From contig JABBOT010000017.1 in the NCBI GenBank assembly GCA_016165875.1, forward strand, positions 1,938,186 to 2,002,185: a stretch of 64,000 nt of DNA, read 5' to 3'. A program made the translations under genes and the position numbers. Positions within the stretch are counted from its first letter, which is position 1; each line of letters starts with the position of its first letter. Below, one piece after another: positions 24,201-31,305 of the stretch. The notes under the pieces were generated by a model. The model ran no database searches. It was not told the DNA's origin and saw only the letters and a list, made by a program, of their open reading frames with translations. The stretch is from Acanthopleura granulata (Eukaryota; Mollusca; Polyplacophora; Chitonida; Chitonidae).

Positions 24201-25445
24201 ATACCTCAATAAAAACATTAGAGAAAGGTCCTTTTTTGCAGATGTGGTCAGGTTATCTGCAGCTAACATATTTTCAAAGACGGCGCAATGGTCATGAATT
24301 TCCTCTAGGCTCTGCCCAGTTTCCTACCACAATAATGCTGGCAGTTACCATATACATGTAAGTGAAATATCCTGGAGTAGAACTTAGAACTTGGGCCAAA
24401 CAAATAAAGTTAAGTTTTGCATGCGTGGGTTGACTCCTACATTGTTACAGAGATCACCTTTATGAACAAGTAGATCACAATTCTAACCTTCCAATGTTAC
24501 GATCAACTTACATTTCGTGTGTGTATTTGGTGCAGCGTAATTTTACAGTTGATTATAAAAGCAGTTGTGGGGTTGACAAGCAATTGTAGCTGCAGTCGCG
24601 AAGTGTTTCACCAAACACTATGGCTGTTCAGTGAGACAGGGCAGTATATACTGCATAGGGGCATTTCGAACGGTCTGCTTGAAAGAGATATGGTCCACGA
24701 AATACACATAATACATGTTGTGCTGAAGATGATATTCAAATATGATGTTCCAGATGATATTCCAGGCAAACCAGTACCTGGAATCTTTTATTGATTCACA
24801 GGAGTTGGTGGCTCAAAACTGTCCTTAGACAATGAATTCGTATATATCCGACCGCTGTCCTTTTTTTTGTGCAGCCTTGGGAACAAGAAACAAATGACGA
24901 CACCTGCACCGCGTATGTACGATTTAACGTCCATTGCAGAACACGTCTTCTATCATATTGGTTTGTTAGTAACTTTCCAGATTTCAGCCCTGGTTTCCTC
25001 GACCCATACTGCATTGCATAAAACTGACTGTCATTAGTATTAATAAAAAATTCTTGAATCTAGCGATAAACAACCATTCATTGTGTTAATCCACATATGC
25101 ATGTCCTTTCTGTATGTATCCTGTCTGTAACCCATGTATGTCGTCGTCGTTTGAAAAACTTCGCATGGTACTGTTTTGCTACAATAGGGAAGACATGACA
25201 TAGAAAGAGAAGGCTCCTGTGGTCTATCTGTAATGAGGCTTTGTGGCTTTCCTCTGTTGACAGGCCACACGGGACGTATCCTGTGTCTCGCTATGTCGGC
25301 TGACTGCACCAGGGTCATGACCGCCGCCGCAGATGAAACCCTGCGACTCTGGAGATGCTTTGAAGTGGAGAAGTCCAAGAAGAGCTCTAAAGGGGCCGCA
25401 GGCCAGGCGTGCAGTCTGAGTGTGATGCACGGTGGAATCCGATGA
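34..25445 (+). CDS. CDC20: CDC20, APC/C activator (nine exons, N-terminus outside window)
   Basis: CDC20 binds the anaphase-promoting complex/cyclosome and recruits D-box/KEN substrates such as securin and cyclin B, and it is the target of the spindle checkpoint. Exons: 34-244, 3082-3269, 5790-5918, 7748-7944, 13740-13834, 18178-18403, 21087-21212, 23307-23424, 25264-25445. All have AG/GT boundaries and every phase joins. Together they encode about 490 residues plus stop; human CDC20 is 499, so little is missing. In order: a TP-rich N-terminal tail, a C-box (DRFIPNR), seven WD40 blades and a C-terminal Ile-Arg tail. HHHDVRVA and [10 protein letters not shown] match CDC20 rather than the paralogue Cdh1/FZR1. 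The gene fills 25 kb because its introns carry transposons and minisatellites. No in-window frameshift or stop was seen, so it looks functional. Confidence 0.95.
245..3081 (+). other. CDC20 intron, mostly unique AT-rich DNA
   Basis: 2.8 kb intron between the N-terminal and C-box exons. I see no gene. It contains a short AT alternating tract near 2396-2416 and AT-rich sequence from about 1930 to 2900. The reading frame at 1091-1420 has no recognisable domain and is probably chance. Confidence 0.5.
3082..3269 (+). CDS. CDC20: CDC20 exon: C-box
   Basis: The acceptor CAG|ATTCATCCC completes the Arg of the C-box (DR-FIPNRS), the motif that docks on the APC/C. It then encodes [12 protein letters not shown] and a linker ending KQKVQAPQ. 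Human CDC20 carries a KEN box in this linker; none is visible here (the local sequence reads TSKEYQREL). Donor CAAG|GTAGGA, phase 1. Confidence 0.9.
3270..4864 (+). other. CDC20 intron part, no gene
   Basis: Intronic DNA. Bases ~3310-3445 resemble 21265-21395 in a later intron (shared stretches such as ACTTATGCACTT and a following T-rich tract), so a dispersed repeat. Nothing else recognised. Confidence 0.4.
5235..5385 (+). mobile_element. tRNA-derived SINE fragment (3' two thirds)
   Basis: Contains the family's central phrase GGCTCTGCCCGGTTTCC, then CATAATGCTGGCTGCCGTC, a GTGAAATGTTCTTGAG block and an AATAAATAAAT-type tail. The tRNA-like head is missing. Confidence 0.8.
5515..5608 (+). mobile_element. 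SINE 3' fragment
   Basis: Degenerate copy of the 3' part: GGTTTCCTTCCAGCATAATG, ATATTCTTGAGTGTGAC and a CCAAATAAATC tail. It sits inside the ~35-bp minisatellite. Confidence 0.65.
5790..5918 (+). CDS. CDC20: CDC20 exon: linker before WD40 propeller
   Basis: Acceptor TTTCAG|GCTACG joins in phase 1 to give [12 protein letters not shown], equivalent to the human EGYQNRLKVLYS segment. It ends [12 protein letters not shown], the conserved lead-in to the propeller. Donor ATTATT|GTAAGT. The intron before it is full of a ~35-bp minisatellite. Confidence 0.9.
6330..6520 (+). repeat. Dispersed repeat family A, copy 1
   Basis: Shares ordered blocks with 17005-17215 and 31100-31305: an AATCTCCAACCTTTT-like start, AAGCTTCATAAAACT, TTATTTGTCTACACCCCATA and a GGTTGAAGAA end. 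Origin unknown. No TIR or coding capacity seen. Confidence 0.6.
6815..7747 (+). repeat. ~78-bp tandem array copying a CDC20 splice acceptor and exon start
   Basis: About 12 degenerate units. Each has a T-rich tract with TTTGTCTACTTTCAG, then ATTTGAACCTGATT-like sequence and GACCACCTGGCTGT. This is the same order as the genuine acceptor and first ~50 bases of the CDC20 exon starting at 7748, which is the last unit. Several units keep a full TTTCAG (for example near 6904, 7063, 7329 and 7408); others are decayed (TTTCGG, CCTCGG, TTTCAC). An unrelated ~90-bp dispersed repeat interrupts the array at 7148-7240. Confidence 0.85.
7148..7240 (+). repeat. Dispersed repeat family B, copy 1
   Basis: TTTATTTTCTGAAGGTAAT, then CTCGGTCAATATATTATTGA, CCCTGAGGC and CACAAACACACATTT. 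Nearly the same ordered blocks occur at 16787-16885. It is inserted inside the acceptor/exon array. Confidence 0.75.
7748..7944 (+). CDS. CDC20: CDC20 exon: WD40 blade 1
   Basis: Acceptor CTACTTTCAG|ATTTGAACC completes Tyr and gives [17 protein letters not shown], then VFLWNMGD and [15 protein letters not shown] (human: [15 protein letters not shown]). Donor GTGGAG|GTAAAG, phase 0. The first ~50 bases of this exon plus its acceptor are repeated about a dozen times immediately upstream. Confidence 0.93.
8539..10013 (+). repeat. 82-bp satellite array, ~18 copies
   Basis: CATGATAAACC recurs every 82 bases (8539, 8621, 8703 and so on). Units are highly similar; variants differ at GAAATG/GAGGTG, GAAGCAG/GAGCAG and CCTTAGC/CCTGAGC. 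Each unit carries an acceptor-like CTACTTTCTGTTCAG. Because 82 is not a multiple of three, no single frame runs through, and the short reading frames here are artefacts. The last unit continues smoothly into the hAT-internal sequence, so the array probably grew from that element. Confidence 0.95.
10014..11276 (+). pseudogene. hAT transposase, degenerate, SINE-interrupted
   Basis: The intact stretch 10758-11276 (172 codons) contains [19 protein letters not shown] and, after an arginine, [15 protein letters not shown]. This is the hATC dimerisation motif that ends hAT transposases. Upstream, 10125-10444 encodes transposase-like helical sequence ([36 protein letters not shown]) broken by stops, and a SINE at 10589-10688 separates the two parts. 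No N-terminal BED zinc finger or complete catalytic core is recognisable. Confidence 0.7.
10589..10688 (+). mobile_element. SINE 3' fragment inside the hAT remnant
   Basis: CATAATGCTGGCCGCAGTC, GTGAAATATTCTTGAG, GCGTAAAACGCCAATC and an AAATAAATAA tail. It is nested in the transposase pseudogene, so it is younger than the hAT insertion. Confidence 0.85.
12655..12770 (+). mobile_element. SINE fragment
   Basis: TTTCCTCCCACCATAATGC, GTGAAATATTCTTGTG and GACACCAATGAAATAAATAA. Weak head-like sequence precedes it from about 12600. Confidence 0.8.
12882..13047 (+). mobile_element. SINE, head-truncated
   Basis: Starts at GGTTGGCTTCCTCTCC (just after the tRNA-like part), then GGTCGTGGGTTTCTCCC, GGCTCTGCCCGGTTTCC, TGAAATATTCTTGAG and a diverged CTAATCAAATGAATT tail. 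A second copy lies ~110 bp upstream in the same orientation. Confidence 0.8.
13363..13675. mobile_element. Fold-back element (non-autonomous), copy 1
   Basis: Left arm AACACCCTTGTGGTGAAACT with GATATGACCC; right arm GTGGTCATACGACTTCATCC with AAAGGAGTGT, its approximate inverted complement. It has the same arms as the elements at 18493 and 23129 but a longer ~250-bp interior. No coding sequence. Confidence 0.6.
13740..13834 (+). CDS. CDC20: CDC20 exon: WD40 blade 2 part
   Basis: Acceptor TGTTGTAG|CTGTGG; encodes [17 protein letters not shown] and [10 protein letters not shown], matching human LWDVQQQKRL and SLSWNSYILS. Donor CTCCAG|GTACAT, phase 2. Confidence 0.93.
14934..15549 (+). repeat. 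66-bp minisatellite, ~9 copies
   Basis: The unit begins GAGTGTGTTGAGTGGTTTTG and contains GTAAAATACCTGTACGCTGA and CCGTTGTTCAGTGAAGCC. The period is 66, so each unit reads as 22 codons and gives long open frames on both strands. One unit lacks a base near 15195, which shifts the frame. It lies in a CDC20 intron with no splice logic and is not a gene. Confidence 0.92.
15700..16230 (+). repeat. ~180-bp degenerate tandem repeat, 3 copies
   Basis: Three successive blocks share a GTCTGTCTGTCC-type run, CTTTCAAAATGCTACT, CAGTTTTTGTC and TTTCAGTGAAACTTG. Divergence is high and there is no coding capacity. The reading frame at 15655-16023 is this repeat. Confidence 0.7.
16355..16515 (+). repeat. Diverged relative of the repeat at 20440
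   Basis: Shares blocks such as GTGAATAAATGTCAT, CCTACCTTCC, CTCAAAGTC and AAAATTTTAGGTCATTTA with the two-copy repeat at 20440-20980. Low similarity, so a tentative family member. Confidence 0.4.
16787..16885 (+). repeat. Dispersed repeat family B, copy 2
   Basis: AATAATGTCTTTATTTTCTG, then CAACTCAGTCAGTATATTAC, CCCTGAGGC and CACAAACACACATTT: the same blocks as 7148-7240. Confidence 0.75.
17005..17215 (+). repeat. Dispersed repeat family A, copy 2
   Basis: Close to 31100-31305: CCTTTTCAATCATTAA, CAGTTGTTGTAAAAAT, TCTCTAGACCCTACAGTTCT, AAATTTGGAAATATTG and AAAGGTTGAAGA. It is also related to 6330-6520. Confidence 0.75.
17220..18177 (+). other. CDC20 intron part, no gene
   Basis: Short open frames on both strands, none with a recognisable domain or plausible splice sites. 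Bases 17985-18016 (AGCAGTGTCTCTGTGGC) are an inverted match to about 16696-16730 (CCACAGAGACACTGCTCG), suggesting an old inverted duplication. Confidence 0.4.
18178..18403 (+). CDS. CDC20: CDC20 exon: WD40 blades 2-4
   Basis: Acceptor TGTTCAG|TGGATG. Encodes [19 protein letters not shown], then [18 protein letters not shown] and [13 protein letters not shown], among the best conserved CDC20 segments. Donor GTTAAG|GTGAGG, phase 0. Confidence 0.95.
18493..18590. mobile_element. Fold-back element, copy 2 (inverted orientation)
   Basis: Left arm GAACGAAGTGGTATGAC, right arm ATCATACCACTTTCACC with AAAAGGGTGTTT. The interior GGTCAAAGGTCTCTTGGATC is the reverse complement of the interior of the element at 23129, so this copy is flipped. 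Confidence 0.7.
18600..19040 (+). other. CDC20 intron part, no gene
   Basis: AT-rich sequence with two diverged blocks (about 18640-18740 and 18830-18930) sharing ACATATGAAAGG-like, CTTTGAATGCA-like and GAAAACAAAACTACATT phrases. Probably an old local duplication. Confidence 0.4.
19060..19935 (+). repeat. ~65-bp minisatellite, ~13 copies, with E-box motifs
   Basis: The unit contains CAGATCAAACCACCGTTATA, GTACCTACTAGGTCATGTAC and AAGTACACTGCACGTGTGTA. About eight units carry a perfect CACGTG; the others read CACATG. The short palindromes GTACAAGTAC and CTACTAGGT-like recur. Located in the CDC20 intron between 18403 and 21087. Confidence 0.92.
19985..20235 (+). mobile_element. tRNA-derived SINE, near full length
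   Basis: The tRNA-like head (GGGTAGCGCGCAAGAGCAG, then a B-box-like GTTCAAATCC at about 20060) precedes the conserved middle CTCATGCTGGCTTCCTCTC, GCTAAGCGAGGTTCCTCC, CATAATGCTGGTCG and the tail GTGAAATATTCTTGATTACG. The head diverges at its 5' edge. Confidence 0.85.
20440..20980 (+). repeat. Two-copy ~350-bp direct repeat
   Basis: 20455-20630 and 20800-20980 share, in order, CATTTTTGAAGGCAAATTAA, TATTATCTTTGATGCTGAAA, CTCTCAGAATC and CATTTAGGGTAT (diverged). No coding capacity. Confidence 0.6.
21087..21212 (+). CDS. CDC20: CDC20 exon: WD40 blade 5
   Basis: Acceptor TCTGATAG|GCTCTA. Encodes [31 protein letters not shown] and SVDTSSQ in 42 whole codons. Donor TCTCAG|GTAGTG, phase 0. Confidence 0.94.
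21265..21395 (+). repeat. Dispersed repeat, partner of 3310-3445
   Basis: TTGAACCTTTCATATATTTC, ACTTATGCACTTTCA and TATCTTGCAATTTTTTTGC align with the CDC20 first-intron copy. Confidence 0.5.
21572..21806 (+). mobile_element. SINE, lacking most of the A-box region
   Basis: GGGGGCCTCCGTGGCTCCCA, then GGTCGCTGTGAGTTCCAG (B-box region), GCTGGCTTCCTCTCCGGCTG, GGTTTCCTCCCACTATAATG, GAGTACGGTGTAAAACACC and an (AAAT)n tail. About 40 bases of head between GGCTC and CCACCAATGC are missing relative to 28633. Confidence 0.9.
21807..23125 (+). other. CDC20 intron part, no gene
   Basis: No domain recognised in any frame; the open frame at 22339-22674 has no family resemblance I can name. Includes a T-rich tract at about 21901. 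Confidence 0.4.
23129..23224. mobile_element. Fold-back element, copy 3 (best arms)
   Basis: Left arm ACACCCCTTTGGTGGAAGTG with GTATGACC; right arm GGTCATACCACTTTGTCCTA with AGGAGTGT. These are ~28-bp imperfect terminal inverted repeats around a ~40-bp loop. Non-coding, MITE-like. Confidence 0.75.
23307..23424 (+). CDS. CDC20: CDC20 exon: WD40 blade 6
   Basis: Acceptor TCTCGCAG|GTATGT. Encodes [16 protein letters not shown] and [18 protein letters not shown]. The SGHGF motif separates CDC20 from FZR1, which has STHGY. Donor AACTG|GTAAGG, phase 1. Confidence 0.94.
23425..25263 (+). other. Last CDC20 intron
   Basis: Contains a diverged SINE at 24280-24410 and possibly a very decayed one near 24985-25080. 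Open frames at 24103-24297 and 24519-24794 have no recognisable domains. Confidence 0.5.
24280..24410 (+). mobile_element. SINE fragment, diverged
   Basis: GGCTCTGCCCAGTTTCCTAC, CAATAATGCTGGCAG, GTGAAATATCCTGGAG and CAAACAAATAAAG. Confidence 0.65.
25264..25445 (+). CDS. CDC20: CDC20 terminal exon: WD40 blade 7 and IR tail
   Basis: Acceptor GTTGACAG|GCCACA. Encodes [34 protein letters not shown] and ends MHGGIR-stop. The C-terminal Ile-Arg binds the APC3 groove. Possible poly(A) signals follow at 25798-25803 and 26831-26836. Confidence 0.94.
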
Positions 25446-26965
25446 ATGGAGTTGTGACTGCCACGAAAAGAATGCTGCAGTGTTGGGCGCTTCCAAAGAC
25501 GTCAGTCCACAATGTAGCCTGAGATTGTAAAACCAAAAAAAGCAGTCGATGATGGAATCGTACCATTTTTACCCCCAAGAAATCCAATAGAATTGCCTGT
25601 TGACCTCCACCCTTTTTATCATTACTCAGTAATTGGCTTAAACCACTGTGATTCAGCTGGGGCTTCGGTGATGTACCAAGTTGAGATTCTTTTTATAAAT
25701 GTTTCGAAACGAACAGGTTTGTAATGCTGTGAAATCACTGGGATGATGGAATAGCCAAGAATTGAATATTTCATCATTTGCATTTTCCTCCTGATAGAAT
25801 AAATGAAATTACTCATGCTTAAATTTGAGTCCACAAAATGGAATGTGGTCACCCCTAGACACAGATTACCCTATTAGAGCTTTTAGACAAATATAGGCAT
25901 AAAAATGAAAAACATGACTATTTCTGTCTTGAAGTCGTTAATGTGCATTTATCTACAAGTGGCAGGATTTCCTGTTCTAGGAATATATCATGTCTGGATA
26001 ACCTTCAGTTTTAGCACACTGAAGCCCATGATTAACCTGCCTGCATTCGTACAACCGTTATGAAATATTCCAAGAAAGGTAGATGTTTTTCTTGCTTACA
26101 CTAAATTGTCCTACAACAGATACATATGTATGTTTAAGCTGCCATGCCCAAGACGTTTGACAGAAATATCCAACTGCTGTGATATGTTTTTATTTATTTT
26201 TTTCTAAGATGTTCTGTATATTTTCTTTGATATATGCAAAGACAAGTGCCAAATTTTACTGAGAAGCTTTAAACGGAATGTGTTGTCCTCTTTGTCTTTG
26301 ATGTCCCAGGCGTTTTTGTCCTGTATAATAGTGAATGCTGCATGTATGTTTATCAAAGAATAATTCTTACTGAGAACGAAGTGTTACCCTCGTGAAGGCT
26401 ATGTCTGTTGTGTGTGATAAAATGGGATCAGCCAGAGATTGTGTTTACAAAATTATGTGATAGAGCCTTCCCTTGAAATGTTGAAATAAGTAGTAATTAG
26501 TAAGTATGAAATTTAGTATATGCTGAAAGAGAAATGTAATCCGCAACACTGAGACTCACATAGGTGTGCTTTTTTATGATATATTTATTTCTTCCTTGAT
26601 TTTACAAATTTATTTATTGATCTAGTTTTATTGTCAGTGATATATGTTTTCTTTTTTGAAGCTTTGAGCTGCCATTTGAGTATGTAGCATTCAGTGAAAC
26701 GTGCGATAACACACGTCCGATCTTCATGTGATCTGCGCATATGTGCTGTTGTCTTTCTTCCAATTTGAACGCTGTTTCCCAGAAGTATGGCCAACGTGAA
26801 TATTTACCGTCATACATGTATCAGTTGTTTAATAAATTATCAGTTCATCATTTTAACGGTAAACCATTCTTTCGTTCTTTGTTTGCCTCCGGGCGGCCTG
26901 GATATGTAGACATAGCAAACTGTTTCAAGAGCAGAATCTAAGAACAAATCCTCAGTTGGAGAACA
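25446..26965 (+). other. CDC20 3' UTR and downstream DNA
   Basis: AATAAA occurs at 25798-25803 and 26831-26836, so the transcript end is uncertain between ~25.8 and ~26.9 kb. No open frame here has a recognisable domain. Confidence 0.5.
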
Positions 26966-26971
26966 CATACC

Positions 26972-27093
26972 AGGCCCCACTTACACGAAGCCCTCTAAAC
27001 GTTAAGAGCGCGTAACTACCATGGCTACCAGCAGTGTAGGTATGGTAGCTACCTGCAGGTAACGTTACGAGAGTTTCGTGCAAGTGGGCCCTA
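26972..27093. mobile_element. Palindromic MITE-like element
   Basis: Left end AGGCCCCACTTACACGAAGC with CCTCTAAACGTTA; right end TAACGTTACGAGAGTTTCGT with GCAAGTGGGCCCTA, an imperfect ~33-bp inverted repeat. A second inner pair (ACCATGGCTAC / GTATGGTAGCTA) would extend the hairpin. The minus-strand frame at 26952-27236 is this element. Confidence 0.7.
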
Positions 27094-27184
27094 GCTTGTG
27101 CCATATAACGCCCATTAACGGTGAAAGTAACGTCAAAAGGTAAATGAAACGCTGTGGATGGAGCATCTGTCTCACCAAGTACTG

Positions 27185-27250
27185 CGTACCGCCGTCGTAT
27201 AAGTGAAATATTCTTGAGTACGGCGCAAAGCACCAATCAATCAATCAATC
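27185..27250 (+). mobile_element. SINE 3' end fragment
   Basis: CCGCCGTCGTATAAGTGAAA, TATTCTTGAGTACGGCGCAA, then CACCAATCAATCAATCAATC; the tail is an (AATC)n variant. Confidence 0.85.
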
Positions 27251-28630
27251 AAAACAAGTCAGCGTCTGTGTTCACTTGGTGTTTTGAAAGTACAGAGCCA
27301 GTGAATTCACGACCATGCCGTTGAAGACTCCTGTATGATCATCGTGTATTTTTGGCCGTTATTCATTCATATTTAGACCAGGATTGTATTTTCGAGAAAT
27401 ATCAACCATTTTTAGATCACTCCGGATAGATATATCGTTCAACTGAGGTCACATATGTCACGGCACACGCTCAATAGAGTGTCAAAGGTAACGTTCCTTA
27501 TGCGCATCAGGAACCTGGCGGTCGATAGATGAGTGATGAAGTCGTGCTCTAATTCAACATCTGTCAGTAATTATCATGCTGAATCGATAAAGAGAAGAAA
27601 AAAAAACTCTGTCTCACATCTGCTGAAACTCATATGGTCAGCATATATGTCTCAAAGTATTACGTGTTGCTTAACGCTGCGGACATTTTGAATTAACGAA
27701 TCGAGGAGAGATCCAATTCTTGATTGAAGAAGTACTTTTATAATATATGAAGCTTCCAATGACCATTTGCCAGTTATCACACTCACCTGCCCTGGTTACA
27801 GTTTTAACTCTCAATGACTTGCGTTTAACTGTTGGATCTTTCGTACACAAAATACGGAGTAACGAAGTGAAGTCATTCTGATTTTGTTTTTCGTATAGAG
27901 TTGTGCATTTTTTAAATCCGAAATTTGATACAATTTTTAAATATTTTTTGAATAATTGTACTTAGCACTATTCGAGTTGCTTTTATATAACTTGCCGTGT
28001 TTTTCACCCATACATGTATATATGCATTCGATATAATAATGGGAAAGAAATAAATAAAATGGAAAGAAGTAAATGTTGTCGTCACCCGTGTCGTATGGTG
28101 AAGTGCAAAGTTAGCGATACCTATTGCTAGGCAAAGAAGACATTATTGTAAGGGTACCAATATTGGAGAGGAAAAATGATAAACAAATGGCTATATTATA
28201 ATATTCCGGCTTCCAAAGGTAAGTCAGTCCACGTAAACATAGAATCCACAGTCCTCTGAAATTCCCGAAGCGACGGATGTCAGTCCTGTAGTGATCGAAC
28301 AGCGGTGTGCATGGTAAGCCGACAATGGCTTTAATATCCAACTCCCTGGCCAGGTGCAACAGGGCACGCGGGTTGCCAATATCGCCCGTCAAGCCAAGCT
28401 GGTAATGTATGTTTCAGTCCTCACAAATATACATCAAGTCACTTTCAGGATAAACTGGGATGAAATGTACGTAATCGCACAAACAGACAACGAGCGACAC
28501 AAGCTCCAAAAGAACGTCTCAAGCAAAATAGCAAGTGGCAAAACACAAGCTCACAAAGTTCTACATACGAAGAATGCGTACAAAATGACGTAATTGTCGA
28601 ATGGCATGAAGGTCGATATCTTCAAATCAC
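27251..28630. other. Intergenic DNA, no gene seen
   Basis: A block at about 27745-27825 (ATTTGCCAGTTATCACAC, GGTTACAGTTTTAACTCTC) resembles dispersed family C (30725, 57770). Otherwise nothing recognised. Confidence 0.4.
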
Positions 28631-28632
28631 AC

Positions 28633-28850
28633 AGGGGACCTACGTGGCTCAGTCGGTTAGCGCGCTATCGCAGCACAATGACCCGAAGCCTCCCACCAAT
28701 GCAATCGCTGTGAGTTCAAGACCAGCTTAGGCTGGCTTCCTCTCCGGCCGTAAGTGGGAACCTGCGGATGGTCGTGGGTTTCCTCCGGGCTCTGCCCGGT
28801 TTCCTACCACCATAATGCTGGCTGCCGTCGTATAATAAATAAATCAAATC
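28633..28850 (+). mobile_element. tRNA-derived SINE, near full length
   Basis: The tRNA-like head has an A-box-like TGGCTCAGTCGGTTAGCGCG and a B-box-like GTGAGTTCAAGACC. Then GCTGGCTTCCTCTCCGGCC, GGTCGTGGGTTTCCTCCGGG, CATAATGCTGGCTGCCGTCG and an ATAATAAATAAATC tail; the usual GTGAAATATTC block is lost. Confidence 0.92.
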
Positions 28851-28982
28851 CCACAAAATCATTCTAAATGAACGAGAGTAAATATGACTGCTCTCACATG
28901 AACTTGAATAAAAGACTGTGAGCTTAACAACTTCGTCCCACATATTTATAGACTAACATAAAGAAAATTCCGAAGAGTTTCA

Positions 28983-29245
28983 TTTATTTATTTATTTGAT
29001 TGGTGTTTTACGCCGTGACCAAGAATATTTCACTTACACGACGGCGACCAGCATTATTGTGGTAGGAAACCGGACAGAGGCCGGGGGAAACCCACGACAA
29101 TCCGCAGGTTGCTGGCAGACCTTCCCACATACGCCCGGAGAGTAAGCCAGCATGAGCTTGTCTTGAACTCACAGCGACCGCAATGGTGGGAGGCTTCGGT
29201 CATTGCGCTGCGTTAGCGAGCTAACCGATTGAACCAAGGAGGTCC
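28983..29245 (-). mobile_element. tRNA-derived SINE, full length
   Basis: Minus-strand copy. On the + strand it starts with the reversed tail (TTTATTTATTTATTTGATTG), then TACGCCGTGACCAAGAATAT, GGTAGGAAACCGGACAGAGG, GTTGCTGGCAGACCTTCCCA, GTCTTGAACTCACAGCGACC (B box) and GAGCTAACCGATTGAACCAA (A box). This is the most complete copy. It lies 130 bp from the + strand copy at 28633-28850, so the two form a large inverted repeat. Confidence 0.93.
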
Positions 29246-29609
29246 CGGATAGTTTGATCGTAAACATGTTTACAACATTGATACGTCTTTCCAGAATGTA
29301 GGCTCTATGTACAAATACACGAAACCAATAAACAAAGAAGACTCGAGAGCACTCGGCTGCATTCCAGTGCAGAGAAATGTAGGTCAGACACTGACCAGTT
29401 TAGCGCAAAATCAAAAGAACAGGACAATACAATTCGTAACATTATACCAAATGTAACTGGTTTTTGGATATACATGCATGGCCGGTGACACTTTAGTATT
29501 AACTAATCCATGGAATTATTACTGGCGCGAACGGTACTTTTTTAATCAAATTTAGCAAATTAGGTTAAGTATTGTGCTGTCATCATGCATGGTACACTTC
29601 CCATTTCCA

Positions 29610-30520
29610 TCATACGATATCGACACGAAATCATGCTCATTTACAGTTTACTGGTATCAAACACCACGGAGTTATGGTAGAGTAACGCCAGATATGACAC
29701 CGTGCTCATTTACACTTTACTGGTACCAAACACTTCAGGATCTAGGGTGTATATACTGTTAGAGCAGAGTGGCCCCAGATAAGACAAAGTACTCATATAC
29801 AGTTTACTGGTACCAAATACTAAAGGGTGTAGGCTTCTATCCCGTTAGAGTAGAGTGACACCAGATACTGTAGGATAAGGTGCTCAATTAAAGTTTACTG
29901 GTACCATAACCATAACGCCTCGGTTCAGGAGAGGTCGGGAGATCCAGGTTCACCCCCGGGTAGAGTCATACTAAAAATTGGCATTTGTTTCTGCCTCTCT
30001 TGGCTGCACTAAGAAGTTTGAGGAAGGAAACAGGACTGATCGACCAGGTGTCAGTATAATGTGACTGTCTTGTCTAATGTGTTCCGCATGTTGTTCCACT
30101 GGCCGCAAAACTTTGGCAGCATGGATTCGCCCTGCCACAAGAAAACACGGTATATATAAATTCTGTAGGCTCCTCGTCGTCATCCATATATCACAATGAA
30201 AAGTCCTTAAGCTCATGTACGACGTAAAACCCAAGCATACATGCACATACATGCCGGTACCAGACACAACACGGTACACAGACCTATATGTAGAGTGCTA
30301 CATACTCTATATGTAGAGTGACACCAGATACGACAGTGCTAATTTACAGATTACTGGAAACGGAAACAACAAAGTCTACAGGCCTGCACAGCAATGGCGT
30401 AGAGTGACATTTACAGTTTACTGGCACCAGGCACAACACGGTATGCAGTCCTATACATTTATGTTGGGTTGATACCAGATACGACACCATGCTCATGTAC
30501 AGAAGACATATGATGAAACC
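29610..30520 (+). repeat. ~85-bp degenerate tandem array
   Basis: CAGTTTACTGGTACCAAACA-like phrases recur with GAGTAGAGTGACACCAGATA and GTGCTCATTTACA at roughly 85-bp spacing. Unrelated sequence (~29935-30270) splits the array. No coding signal. Confidence 0.75.
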
Positions 30521-30724
30521 ACCATATACGATGCCATAGCCAGCTAATCTATTCCAGTTCCAGACCCGACGAAGCAACCAACCACTGTATATTGGTATCG
30601 GCCTGATATGGCATGATGTCAGATCTATATAGTATAGAATATACCGGTATTTACTATCGGGCACAGCGCTGTGAGTAATTCTCGAGCAGGGACGTCTAAA
30701 AAATTGTATTTAACTTCAGTGTAG

Positions 30725-30945
30725 TTTTCTTTCTACCTGTTTCTGCTTAAGCCATGGTTCTAGGGGTGTTAATGTCGTTACTTTTTAAACACCTACGTAA
30801 ACAGTTAGAATAAAACATTAACAGAGGTAAATTGAGGAGAAGTCGCATTTCACCGAAATCTTTCTGACTATTTGCCAACTATCACACAGTTGTCACTGGT
30901 CTGGTTTTACTCTCTGCGCCATAGGTTTTTATATTATTACCCTTT
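30725..30945 (+). repeat. Dispersed repeat family C, copy 1
   Basis: Shares AGTTAGAATAAAA, GAGGTAAA, TTTGCCAACT, TCTGGTTTTA and CTCTCTGCGCCATAG-like phrases with 57770-57960. Confidence 0.6.
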
Positions 30946-31099
30946 CAAATCACGTTTAATTTTTTGTACCTGCACCATGAATACACTCTTGAGCCAAAAA
31001 CTATTTTTAAAGTGATCTAGCTAGCTTGTTGATCTCATACTATTAACGAAGGCTGTCTCGGCTTTGTTTTAAAGTGCATGTAATTGAATTTAGTTTGAA

Positions 31100-31305
31100 G
31101 CACTGTAAATCTTCAACCTTTTCAATCATTAACACAGTTTTTAAAGGCTAGTTAATTCATACAGTTATTGTAAAAATTAAGCCAAAAATGACTTGTTTGT
31201 GTCACCACAAATTATGAGAGTTGTATCTCTAGACCCTACAGTTCTCCAAGACAATTTGGAAATATTGTTTTCAGCGATGGTTGAAAAGGTTGAAGACTTA
31301 GCGTA
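31100..31305 (+). repeat. Dispersed repeat family A, copy 3
   Basis: CCTTTTCAATCATTAACAC, TCTCTAGACCCTACAGTTCT, CAATTTGGAAATATTG and AAAGGTTGAAGACTT match 17005-17215 closely. Confidence 0.75.

Noticed and set aside
26952..27236. 94-codon minus-strand frame
   Set aside because: Lies on the palindromic MITE and the neighbouring SINE tail.
28633..28720. tRNA gene
   Set aside because: A- and B-box-like sequence is present, but it belongs to the head of a SINE; no acceptor-stem pairing or full cloverleaf.
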